From: Symbiodinium sp. CCMP2592
Taxonomy: Eukaryota > Sar > Dinophyceae > Suessiales > Symbiodiniaceae
Direction: 5' to 3'
NCBI GenBank assembly: GCA_905221615.1
Contig: CAJNDT010001013.1
Span: 434,001-498,000, forward strand
DNA length: 64,000 bases
In this document: positions 52,889-63,900 of the stretch, in pieces
Position numbering within the stretch: the stretch's first letter is position 1
How the letters are laid out: each line of letters begins with the position of its first letter
Position numbers and translations under genes: made by a program
Notes under the pieces: generated by a model
What the model saw: only the letters and a program-made list of their open reading frames with translations
What the model was told of the DNA's origin: nothing
Databases searched by the model: none

Positions 52889-54700
52889 ATGTCGAGCTCG
52901 CATAGCGAAGCCGACGGCAGTTCCCAATCCTCCGGGGGATATGAGAACGAAGAGACCTCCCAAGGTCCAGCCACTTATGTCGCACAGTCATATGCAACAT
53001 CTGACCGCATGCTTGCATCATTAGGCATAACGCCCAAGATCGCGCCTGCCTATGATGGCACCACCTCGTGGTTTGAGTATGAACAGTTGATTGACGACTG
53101 GTGCGACATAACAACGCTGGATGACACCAAAAGAGGTCCGTCTCTCAAGACGAGGCTCTCCGGATTGGCCGCAGTACAAAAAGAATCACTTAACCGAGAA
53201 AGGCTTGCAGCCCCAGATGGAGTAGATTACTTCAAGAAGAAGATGCGTCCATTTTTCGTGAAAGGAGAACAGTACGTTTTCCTGTGGCGTTTCCTCGGCC
53301 TATTCAAGGCATGGAAGGGCAACCAAGACTTTGTGACTTGGATTGCTAAGTTTGAGATCGTGCTACAGCGCGTGAAAAACTCATGGATGGATCTCTTACC
53401 AGAGATAGCTCTGGAAGATGCCCATCCAGATTTCATGCAAGCTGTGCAGGCAGACCGAACCTTCCTGGGCCTACAGGAAGCAGCCGAGAGAGACACATAC
53501 GCCGCACGCTATTTCGAAACATGGAACAAGGAACGCCTTGACAATCATCGAAGAGCGTTTCCTCTGAATGATAATCTCCTAGCTCTTCTCTTCCTAGTGC
53601 AGTCCGACCTAAATGAGATGCAACGTGAGAGGTTGGTAACAGCATTGACCAACCAAGGTCACCGAATTGAGACCTACACGTACCCTGTGGTACGGCAGAC
53701 CATGTTCGATCAGTTCTCAACGACCAGAACTGGTCTGCAGGATCCCAACATTCGGCACTCTTCTCACAAGAAGGACCGCCATGGAAGGAGAGACCAACGC
53801 CGCAAACGCGGAGGTCGAAACTTCCTCATCCTCGATCAGGGTGAATACGATGGAGTCGATGGATTCTGGCTCCAAGACGAAGACACCCTTGAGGAAGGCT
53901 TTCTTGCCGCCGAGGATGAAGAAGCTGTCTTCTGGACAGTTGACGACCATGAAGCCTTCGTTGCAAGGAGATTCAAAAAGGGAAGAAGACCAAGAATGCG
54001 TCCCGGATCACCGGGAAGAGCAAAGGGTGGCAAGCGAAAAGGACGTGGCCGTTTTAGGTCATACCGCGGAAAAGGGAGAGCCAACCAGGCAGAACATGAT
54101 CCAACTGATTCCAGCTATTTCGGTAAAGGTAAAGGAAAGGAAAAAGGAAAAGGTGGAAAAGGCAAAGGAAAAGGAAAGGACAAAGGAGATAAAGGAAGCT
54201 CCTTCAAGGGCGCAAAGGCAAAAGGCAAAGGTAAGGATACAGCTAAGTCTGCCTCCTTACAAGGAGACCAAACTGGATCTCCACAGGCCTATGAAAGTTC
54301 CACCGCACCGAGCTGGGATTCATGGTATGAGGACAGTTATTATACTGACTCCAGTTGGAATTATGCCGCTTATGACGATCAAACGTCTTATACATACTAT
54401 GCATCACAAGCCTCACGAAGAAAAACACGGAGAAAGAAGAGAAGAAATCAAGCAGGATCATCAGGTAGAGGCACAGATCCGAGCGCGCACCAAGAACCCG
54501 TGTTCAACTCATCAGTGAGTTACGTGCCCCAGGTCTCTGAACCATCCGAGGGGCAAGGTGTTGAACTGCAACAGCGGTGTTTCCGTTGCAGCACACCGTC
54601 CTATCTGCTCTCACAGAGCGGATCAATCTTGATAAGAGCCCTACCTTTGTCATACTTGACTCTGGTTGTACTAGGGCTATGGGTTCCCGCTATGCGGTGA
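52889..54700 (+). CDS. gag: Gag-like protein of a copia-type retroelement
   Basis: It has 603 codons from the ATG in GCACAATGTCGAGC; an in-frame TTG lies further upstream at 52862. The first 30 residues are Ser/Glu-rich. Residues about 60-270 form the capsid-like helical region (KIAPAYDGTTSWFEYEQLID, then FLWRFLGLFKAWKGNQDFVT), as in UBN2/retrotrans-gag folds. This is followed by a basic part with long KGKGKGKGKDKGDKG tracts and a Tyr/Ser-rich segment. It ends near a half zinc knuckle, CFRC, without the His and last Cys of CCHC. It overlaps pol by about 136 bases; pol is in the -1 frame and no canonical slippery heptamer was found at the overlap, so the junction may be a mutation rather than programmed. 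It would form the virus-like particle around the element RNA. Confidence 0.82.
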   Translation: MSSSHSEADGSSQSSGGYENEETSQGPATYVAQSYATSDRMLASLGITPKIAPAYDGTTSWFEYEQLIDDWCDITTLDDTKRGPSLKTRLSGLAAVQKESLNRERLAAPDGVDYFKKKMRPFFVKGEQYVFLWRFLGLFKAWKGNQDFVTWIAKFEIVLQRVKNSWMDLLPEIALEDAHPDFMQAVQADRTFLGLQEAAERDTYAARYFETWNKERLDNHRRAFPLNDNLLALLFLVQSDLNEMQRERLVTALTNQGHRIETYTYPVVRQTMFDQFSTTRTGLQDPNIRHSSHKKDRHGRRDQRRKRGGRNFLILDQGEYDGVDGFWLQDEDTLEEGFLAAEDEEAVFWTVDDHEAFVARRFKKGRRPRMRPGSPGRAKGGKRKGRGRFRSYRGKGRANQAEHDPTDSSYFGKGKGKEKGKGGKGKGKGKDKGDKGSSFKGAKAKGKGKDTAKSASLQGDQTGSPQAYESSTAPSWDSWYEDSYYTDSSWNYAAYDDQTSYTYYASQASRRKTRRKKRRNQAGSSGRGTDPSAHQEPVFNSSVSYVPQVSEPSEGQGVELQQRCFRCSTPSYLLSQSGSILIRALPLSYLTLVVLGLWVPAMR

Positions 54701-57700
54701 ACAGGCTTATCAAGGCCGTGAAGCAACATGCCCCAGGCATGATTGATTTCACTTTTTCACCTTCGAACACGAAGTTCTCTTTCGCAGATAGTGAAACAGC
54801 TCTTATCAAGGAGCGTGTAACTCTATGGTTCAACACAACTCCAAGAAGAGATACAACCATAGAAGTTTTGGATCAGGGGAGAGTCCCCATTTTGTTTTCC
54901 ATCGAACAGATGAGGAATTTAAGAATGACCCTCGAGTGTAGTCCCACAGCTGACCTAGCAACGTGTGAAGCTTTCGGTTTGTATAAAACCCCTCTTCCGA
55001 TTAGTACCAATAACCATTTGGTATTGGACCTTCTAGGCTTCACTTCCACCAGGAAGTATCTCCCTAAGTCAGGTACGTCGTTCAGTGCGACGGAGACTGC
55101 TCTAGGAGCCAAGAAGCCTTATACTAGGATACCGGAAGGTCGCTGTCCAGCCTGTGCCGGACAGAAAAGGGCTCACACGTACCTCAAGGGTTGCGACAAA
55201 GCACCTGAGGGAGCAGCTGATCCACCACCGAAGAGGATTTCAGGTAAAAAGAAGCCTCTTCCATCTGATCCGGCAGAATCATCTGCCAAGAAACTTGATC
55301 CACCAGAACCATCTGGTGATGCTCCTGAGCCTTCCGGACCATCGGAACCATCATCAGGCTCTAGGGACAAACCTGCAGAATCCTCTGCACCACATGAACC
55401 TCCAGAAGAAGAAAGACTTGAGGTCCCACCTGCGAAGATAAAGACTCCAAAGGGTCTTAAAAACCTTCTGAAGAAATCCCGCAAATATGCGGTTAAACCT
55501 CCTGTTGAAGAGAAGTCTAAGGTCCCAGGAGCTGATGACGGGACGGAGGTAAGACCACTTGAGTCAAGAGAATACCCGGCTCCTGGTACAGACTCACCTA
55601 CAGGTGAAGAGATTGTCGCGGAACCATCGCCATCTCTTCCCATTGCTCTTCGCAGGATTCATGAGAAGCTTAAGGACCCTGTAGAACTCTATAAGCTTCA
55701 CCTTAAGCACCGTCATATGAGTACGGATCAGTTCAAGCGACGCACAAAAGCCTTACAGATCCCAAAGGAGATATACGAGCTATATGACCAACTGGTCAAA
55801 AAGTGTTCAGCCTGCCAGGAACATGTGAGAGCTCCTTCAAGAGCGAAGATTTCTGGTTTAAGATCAGAGACTTTCGGTGATCTCACCTTCGTAGATCACG
55901 GTGAGCTTCCAATTCCCGGCAAGGATAGTCGCTTAGTATTTCTTATTCTCTATGATGGAGCAACAAACTTGTTGACTGCCGAAGTAGTCCAGGATAAAGA
56001 AGAACATACTACAATGTCGATTATGAATGACTACTTTGAGAAATTTCAGATCAACCCAAAGGTTGTAGTTGGAGATCAAGCATTCATGACTCCAAAAATG
56101 GAGGCTTATTACAATCGGCAGAATATCAAGCCTGTGGCAACAGGACCTGGAACACCATGGCCCAACAGGGCCGAAGCTGCTGTAAGATTGCTGAAGCATC
56201 AGATTAAGCTCATACTTCAGATCCTGAAGGATGGTGACCCGCAGTATAACGGAATCACCATGAAGTATGGCAACCTCGTTCGCCAAGCATGTTTGGCAAG
56301 AAACTCTTCGATTACCTACGGAGGAGTTACTCCTTTAGAAATGGCCTTTGGAAGGCGTCCTCGAGATGTTATAACACCAGAGAACGCTGATCCCAATCAG
56401 TTGACAGGTAATCCAACTGATACGGAAGTCACTGCGAGAGCCATTAAGGAGCTTGCCAACAGGGCTTACCAAGAGGCACGCCAATCTGATGATCTGCGTA
56501 GAGATCTTGCAGCCAGACTGTCAATGACCCAAGGACCTTTCTCTTTGGGAGATAAGGTTTTCTACTGGTCAGAAGATAAGTCTAAGATTGGATCCACTGG
56601 GTCCAAACATGGATCTTGGCTAAAAGGAAAGGTGATCTCCGAACTCGGAGGATCCATGGTAGGTGTGGATCTTGGAACACGCATCGTCCGCGTCAATATC
56701 TCAAAACTGAGGAAAAATTATGACATAACATCTGATGTGGAGATTCCTCTCGCGCCTGATGAGGAAACTCTGACGTCAGAAGGTTCTGACCACGCAAGTT
56801 GCATGGTCACCTTCGATGCTTCCCTGCAGTCGACAGACCTAACGGTTCCACATCAAGAGTGTCACTGGCAGGTCACCAGCACTGGGAAGATTGACTTCCT
56901 AGAACTCTACGGCGGATCTCCCCGCATGAGTCACAAGGCTGCCCTGTCAGGTCTGCGAGTAGGTCAGCCAGTCGATTTGCGTAGCGGTCTAGATCTTGAG
57001 CAACCGCAAGGTCGCTCCAATCTTCTTAGGATCATCAAGGAACAAGAACCTACTATTATTGTTATGTCACCGGACCATTCTCAGTGGTCTAGCTGGTACT
57101 CACAGTGGAAGAAAGGCTCTGCCAAGAGACTTTCTGTTTTAAAATTCTGTGAATCGGTCGCAGACCACCAAATGAAGCTCGGACGTTACTTTGTTCTTGA
57201 GAACCCATACTACAGCAGGCTCTGGTCTTCACCAGAAGCAAAACGCCTGTTTTCTAATCATAAGATCAGCTATGAGGTCTGTAACCTACAGGCCTATGGC
57301 ATGAAAGATCCAAAAGGATACTATGAATCGAAATCCTCGATTTTTATGCACAACCTGCCACCGCAAGTTTTAATTCCTCTCCAGAGGCATTCTGCCAAAA
57401 CGAAATCTCCAACATCTCCACCAGGAGACGAAAAGGGTATTCAAGGCTACGGTCTTAAAACGAAACTCGCACAAGTGTATCCTTATGAATTCTGTGAGAC
57501 CTTTGCCTCGTGTTTGGCAAGATTCCTGAAGCGAGATGCGTATGCATCTCATCTGTCTTTGGTCACAGACATACTAGAATACTCTGGAGATGAATGCCTC
57601 CAGGGACTTTCGGAACTTCTTGATCAGGAGTATTCACTTTTGACAACAAATCCTCTCAAGGATTCAAAACTCCTGCAAGATCCGAAAATCAGATCACTTG

Positions 57701-59400
57701 TTGCTAGAGTAAATTCCTTATCGAGTAAAACTGAATTACCATTGCATCATTCCAAACCATCACCGTCCCTTGATGCCTTGGTGTCAGACATTACTCGCCT
57801 TAGATCAAGACTCTTACCAGGGTCTGGTTTCGAACAGTGTACTCTATACAGAGGTACATTTGGAACAGTCAAAGCACTCACCAGTGTAACTGATGGCGTT
57901 CTTGTCTTTTGGAACAAGAAGAAGCCCAATTCGACTATGACGTGTTGCTTGCCGCACCAGGTTTCCTGGAACAAGGTACACCCATCAACCTTCTCGGGGG
58001 TGCTATTCCAGATGACAGGCGGCAAGACTTCACCGTCCGTGCGAACACCGCCGGATGTAATCATGTCGGACGAAGAGGTTTCGCCGTCAGACCCGTCAGA
58101 ACCAATGAGCACTAATCGCTCACGGATCACATCTGACGATGTCTCTATGCCGGAACCAGATCAGCCGATGCCTCCCGGCACACCGCCGTCGCGTCCTCCT
58201 CCTCCCATACCTCCACCGCGACTACCGGCAGTTTCCTCCGATGAGCCCGTGGCTCCTGCTCGGGCTAAGCCTCGCGTGCATCCGCCTCCTCGCGTTCCGT
58301 CTCCTCGGCGTCTGGGGGGTGATGTGTCGCCAAGGTCTTCATCGGAAAGGAAAGTTTCGCCGCACAAACAGAAATCACCTTCACAGGTGCCGACACCAAA
58401 ACCTAAACCGAAGGCACATCCACAGGGACCCATTCTTCCGTTACAACAAGATGAAGAAGACACTGAAGAAGAACTGGTCCCAGACGACCCCGGACAACCG
58501 TCCGCTCCTCCTCACACTTCTGGTTCACCAGAACCGGAGAGCGATGCCGAGTCAGAAAACACAAGGTATTACTCTGATGAGGAAGGTGACTTGGTCGTAG
58601 ATGAGAAGGACTGGGTCCTTCTCACAGAAGAACAGAAACTGTGCAGTAACACAGGTTCTTTCTCCATGCCTCGGTACATGCATGGCGGACCCGTAGACAT
58701 CAGAGAGGTAACATCAAGAGTGAGGTCAGACCGAACACGGTATAAACCCACCAAAAGGTTCCGATCTGACATCCGTGAAGAGTATGATCTTCTCACGGAA
58801 GAGGACAAGGCCTTATCCCTAAGTTCCCCCAGGAACTCAGCGAATCTGACCCAGAAGGCACAACGGAAGGAGGCAACCGCCAAGGAAAAGCGTGAGATGA
58901 AGAAACAGTTTGATGAAGCGAAAGCAGCAGAATATCAGAGCTGGCTAGACAATGATGTCTTTGAGCTCGTCGATACACGGAAACTCGGAAACATCCGAAA
59001 TTATGTCACTGGTCGATGGGTCCTGACTCTAAAAAGAGACAAGGACGGAAACTTCCTTAAGTGCAAGGCCCGATGGGTCCTGAGAGGTTTCCAGGATCGA
59101 CAGAAGGACATTCAGCAAACTGATAGTCCTGCTGCGAGTCGCCCAGGTTTCCGCTTAGCGATTCAACTAGCAGCTAACAAGCTGTGGAATCTGACACACA
59201 TCGACCTAAAGACTGCTTTTCTGCAGGGTGAAGCCTATGATGAGTCGAGAGACATAATCTGTCAGATTCCTCCTGAAGCAGGTTATCCTCCCTACATTGC
59301 AGCGAGGATGAAGAAACCCGCTTATGGACTTAACGATGCACCTCGAAGATGGTGGAACATCGTTGATAAGGCACTCCTGTCTTATGGCCTGGTGCCAACC
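54577..59400 (+). CDS. pol: Pol of a copia-type retroelement: protease, integrase, methyltransferase-like, RT (interrupted)
   Basis: The frame opens at 54565 with no ATG; the first possible start is GTG. Protease: VILDSGCTRAM (residues 25-35). Integrase: HLKHRH..CSACQEH zinc site (about 374-414), then TFVDHG, VVGDQAFM and NRAEAAV as the DDE residues (about 440, 499, 531). Next, an unusual domain at about 770-960 with FLELYGGSPRMS, IIVMSPDHSQWSSW and RYFVLENP, resembling motifs I, IV and VI of DNA cytosine methyltransferases, but with no Cys after the Pro in the IV-like motif. Then a Pro-rich linker and RT (YVTGRWVLTLKRDKDG to NDAPRRWW, about 1476-1595). Integrase before RT defines Ty1/copia order. 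Near 59398 the RT continues in the -1 frame, and the original frame runs unrelated to 59511. One lost base explains this, so this copy is probably defective unless it is a sequencing error. Confidence 0.9.
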
Positions 59401-60755
59401 GTGCGGATCGCTGTACATATGTTCTGTATGGTAAGAAGTCTGCAACAGCAGATGCTGAGCTCAAGAAGTCTCAGCCAAAAACCATGGAATCAGCGATTGA
59501 CTACCTCCTAGATCCCATAGCAGGCAACAATGCCAAGGGTAGACAGGTACATGGAGTAGTCTGTTTGCATGTAGATGACCTGTGCATGGCCGGTGATGAC
59601 ACCTTTCGTAAGGCCGTGATTGAATCGATCAAAAAGGAGTTTGCAGTAGGTTCTGAGGACACGAATGATATCATGTTTGTAGGACAGAGATTAGTCTGGA
59701 AGGATGCTACAGCATCAGTGCCAGCACATATCTCAGTAAATCAGAACCTAGCTGTTGAAGCTCTAGAAGAAATTGTTTTTGATAAGAAGCTCAACAATGA
59801 GCAACAATGCACACCACAGCAGCACACTGCCTATAGAAGTGTTTTAGGACAGATCAACTGGCTACAAAGCCGGACTCAAGCTCACATCTGTTATCGCTTC
59901 AGTCGGTGTGCGAGCAAGGCTGCCAAGCCTACTATCGGTGCTATTCGAGAATTGAACAAGCTTGTTAGGATTTTGAAGTCTACCGAAGTAGAATTGCGTT
60001 TTTGGCCGCTGAAAGGAAATCTCAGAATCCTCGGTTACCCTGATGCTTCCTACAGGAACAATGTTGACAAATCATCTCAGAGAGCACATGTTATTTTCCT
60101 TGCTGAAGATCGAAATCCAAAGCTAAAGGGAATGAAACAATCAGCAGCAGCTGCTTCTTCCAATAAGAACGATTTCTCTGAATCCTCTATTAAGGAAACA
60201 TCCTCGAGAGGTAGCCTGGTGGAGTATGAGTCTCACAAGATTACGACAACCACAATGTCCACAACAGTGGCAGAGCTTAACGCACTGATGCGTTGCTTTG
60301 GTACCTGCATGTTCCTCAAGGGACTTTGGGCAGATCTCTCATCAGAGACCGTACCTATACATATCAGAACAGATGCGAACAATCTTGTGACAACAGCAGG
60401 CACGACACACCTTCCAGAGCAGCAGGAAACTCACCATCTTATACAGATGCTTCGTAAGGAATCCAACTCTGGATCTTTAGATGACCTAGCTCATGTAAGC
60501 TCGAAGTACTGCCTAGCTGATGCATTAACAAAGGATTCGGCGCAACCTGATGAGCTTATCAAGGCTCTGGAAACAGGAAATTTACCAGAAACAGACATTC
60601 ATCCACCCTTCCGTGAACTTCTTCAACATAAAGCTTTCACTGTTCGGTGGATCATAGACAACCTTAAGAATGCCGCTACAGCGGTAGCATTCCTTGGAAT
60701 TGATGTCTCAACAGAGATTTACCGATTATTTTACTGCCAAGGAACATGGTGGTAG
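59400..60755 (+). CDS. pol: Pol continuation: RT C-terminal half and RNase H
   Basis: The frame is open from at least 59400, with a first ATG at 59484, and ends TGGTGGTAG. It starts with the RT text that should follow PRRWW (DRCTYVLYGKK), reaches the catalytic VCLHVDDLCMAGDD and continues through the thumb (QCTPQQHTAYRSVLGQINWL). It ends with RNase H: LRILGYPDASYRNN, then STTVAELNALM and IRTDANNLV. The domain is complete, so only the frame break separates it from the upstream part. A 224-base gap without repeats follows, and then the next ORF on the same strand. Confidence 0.9.
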   Translation, partial: RADRCTYVLYGKKSATADAELKKSQPKTMESAIDYLLDPIAGNNAKGRQVHGVVCLHVDDLCMAGDDTFRKAVIESIKKEFAVGSEDTNDIMFVGQRLVWKDATASVPAHISVNQNLAVEALEEIVFDKKLNNEQQCTPQQHTAYRSVLGQINWLQSRTQAHICYRFSRCASKAAKPTIGAIRELNKLVRILKSTEVELRFWPLKGNLRILGYPDASYRNNVDKSSQRAHVIFLAEDRNPKLKGMKQSAAAASSNKNDFSESSIKETSSRGSLVEYESHKITTTTMSTTVAELNALMRCFGTCMFLKGLWADLSSETVPIHIRTDANNLVTTAGTTHLPEQQETHHLIQMLRKESNSGSLDDLAHVSSKYCLADALTKDSAQPDELIKALETGNLPETDIHPPFRELLQHKAFTVRWIIDNLKNAATAVAFLGIDVSTEIYRLFYCQGTWW

Positions 60756-60979
60756 TCTTGTTTGCTGGTAGCACAACCATGTGCTGGATTTTCTATTTAG
60801 ACTGTTTTTCGTCTAAAAGAAAATTTGTGTCTGCAAGCTGCGTTTTCATCAAGATCGGACATGTTCATGAGAACTATATGTTCTTTATCATCCGCAGCCG
60901 CTTTCAGCCTCGAGCCTCACAGCAATCAGCCTTTTGAGCTAACCAAGCATTCCTGATCCTGTTTGATCATCGTGCCGTA

Positions 60980-63900
60980 ATGAGCACACGATCAAACTTC
61001 CGTAGCCGTGATGGACACGCCCTACCCAGGGCAGTACAGGCGTACCATGAGCGACATCCACACATGGATAGCTCTTACCCCGAGTCTCGTCGGGAAGCAT
61101 CACGTCGACACACCGAACACGGTGGACATCGATTTCACAAACGTGAGAAAAATAACGAGCCTCCATACATTTACATGGGTCACCAACAGGGGTTCAATCC
61201 GCGTCCAAGAGATCTTGCTGACCTGATCTTACGATGTGGCCATGCGAGTCGAGCAAGGCTCACTCCAATCTCCAGACATGGAGTCAGACTCTATGAAGGA
61301 GTCCTCCAAGGACCATGGGACAACAGTCCCCTTTTATACTGGGATAACAACGTGGGTAATCACGCTCGTGATCCACGCCAGTTCTGTACGATGCTTGCAC
61401 ATCACCTTCAGACAGGCCTCCCACCGGAGGTAGAACAATGTGTGAGCCTTGATGGATCCGGAGAATATGACTATTCCTCCTCAGTGCCAAAACTGGCAGA
61501 TGTAACAGGTCTCTCAACAGAGATGTGCTTCCACATTCTTTCCAAGACCAACAGAGTCGGAAGGTGGTTGGCACACTCAACAAGACACCTTCAGAACCAG
61601 CGCCCAGATCTCTTTGCTGGCCAACACAATTATCTTCTGGACATGTCCAAGTTGGCCGATGCAGAGCTCGCACAGTATACACCACAAGAGATCGCGCTAG
61701 GTGTCCTCCTCAACACTAAGTCCAGGTTCGTGGTCACTATGGTTTATAACCAAGATGGCAAGGCCGAAACCACAGATGCCGCCGTTACCATCCCACCGGA
61801 TGCAAATGTGCTGACCATGACCAACGTTTTCCTCTCGGCAGTGGGAGGACACGGTTCACGACGAACTCTACCAAGAGTTGAAGAACCAGATCCTGAAGAA
61901 GAGAGGCCAAGGTCACACATGACCATCTCAGGCTTCATGGCAACGGGCAGCAATCCAGTGCAGTCCCGTGCACAGCGTCTCTCCACTAACGCGCCGAGAC
62001 CCGTAGGCATGGAGGATTTTGTTCGACAGAACAACCCTTGTTACATCATGCATGCCACGGACCTACAGCCATTATCCTCAATCCTGAGGCACGGTCTGGT
62101 ACCATCAAACCTCCTATCGCAGGTGGTTACATCACCAGGTCTTCAAGCTCTCGTGAATGAAAACAGTCGTTCCAACAGGGACACTGTTCAGTGTTCAACG
62201 CTAGACCTGGCGAATCCTAATCCGACCATGTTGCGTGCCAACAAGGCACTGCTTCTAGTATTCGACGCAAATAACGTAGTGAACGAAGTCACAAACATGT
62301 GGCAGTCGCCAGCAGGGATGTTTGCTACACCAGAGGTAGTGCATGCCCGTACTCTTAGCGCCGTATTCGCACCCTCTGAACCACTCTGGGTATCATCGCA
62401 ATACGATGAGCTCAACAGCATCGGACCATGGTGGGCAGACCACTGCTCCGAACAGATGCCGTCAGCGACTTACGAGTCGAAGAAATGGTGCGCAAATTAC
62501 GGCCAAGAGATCGAATCGACACTTCGGAAGGTGTCAAAGCGAAATCTGCCTCCAGAGCCTCCCAAGGCTAGATCTTCTCACAAGAAGTCTTTCCTTCTGC
62601 CAAATACAGAGGCTGACACAGCTACAAACCTGGAGCAAACCGCTTCTGCAGGTGAGGTACCTCCGAAAACGGAGACTACTACAAAGGACATCCATCCGAG
62701 ATCCAAGCTCGCCCGGCAGGCCGAGGCAGACAAGGATCCGGACAGTCTTATGGGACAGCTCTGGAACTCCGACGGCACCAGAAGCGCCACTGAAGGTCTT
62801 AAGATAACGACAGGTCACAAACCTCCAGAACCTGTTCAGGATACTTCTGCCAACGTAGTTCCTCCCAAGGAAGAATCTTCTGGAACAGAGACGGAACCTG
62901 AGGAACCAGATCCTAACCAGGATTGTGACGAAGAATCAGACGTTGAGTCGGCATCAAGCGAAAAGAGCGAAAAGAGCTCAAAATCCTCGTCATCCTCAGA
63001 ACTCCGAGTTGATGTTAATCCGTCTCACAAGACGAACTCTGCACCTGCAGCGTCAGAGGAGAAGAAAGAATCTCCCACGGAAGAGATCACAGAGAAACTT
63101 GAGAAGGTCAAACTTGACCAACCAAAGCCTGAAACAGAATATGTTCAGAGTTCAGACGAAGAGCCAAGGAAACCAAAATCTCCTAAAAAGGAGGAGAAGG
63201 AAAAATTCCTAGTTCTCTTCGATCCTGAAACAGAAACTTATTATCGAGTCAACAGAAGCAAGCTCAACCTCGAATACGAGGAGCCTGCTGATGAGGAAGA
63301 CCTCGTAAGAGAACATGAGCGCATCAGCGCTCGGATTCGAGAAAATACCAAGCACCGAATCTCGAAGTCACCGTCTAACCCGGATATGCAACAGGAAATG
63401 CAAGAGAGAATCTGGGTTAGTCGATGGAATCGAAAAATCCGAAGTCCACTCATGATCAAAGATTCTGAGGCTCCTGACGAAGAGGAGTGGGACAGACCCA
63501 GAGAGTCGGCATCTTCCTCCTCTGCACCTCCTACCAAGGAGAGATTTGTAGGAGTACGCAGGACAGCCATGAGCCTTAACCAAAGGATACGGAGGTTGCC
63601 TCGACCAGACAATCCTCTCTGCGATCTCTGCAAACAGCCTACAGGCTATTTTTGCTATTCCTGTGGTACGATTGTATGTGCAGACTGTCGACTTACCCCA
63701 CAGGGTAAACAACGGATGTGCGAGTGCGTCTTGCCAATCGATTGCCTCGAGAACTCTAAAGTGTCAGCAGGAATGACCTCAGAAGAGCGTCAGTTTTTAT
63801 ACGAGGCCATCCTCACACATGAGGACGTAGAGTTGGCAGTCCAGAAAATCAACATGTATTGCGAACACGCAAGAAGTCTGTTCGAAAAGGACCATCCAGG

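Noticed and set aside
53667-54518. 283-codon + ORF inside gag
   Set aside because: It is the shifted-frame shadow of the basic KGKG part of Gag (Lys/Glu-rich in both frames).
54565-54700. Canonical -1 slippery heptamer at the gag/pol overlap
   Set aside because: GTGTTTCCG and other candidates do not fit X XXY YYZ in the gag frame.
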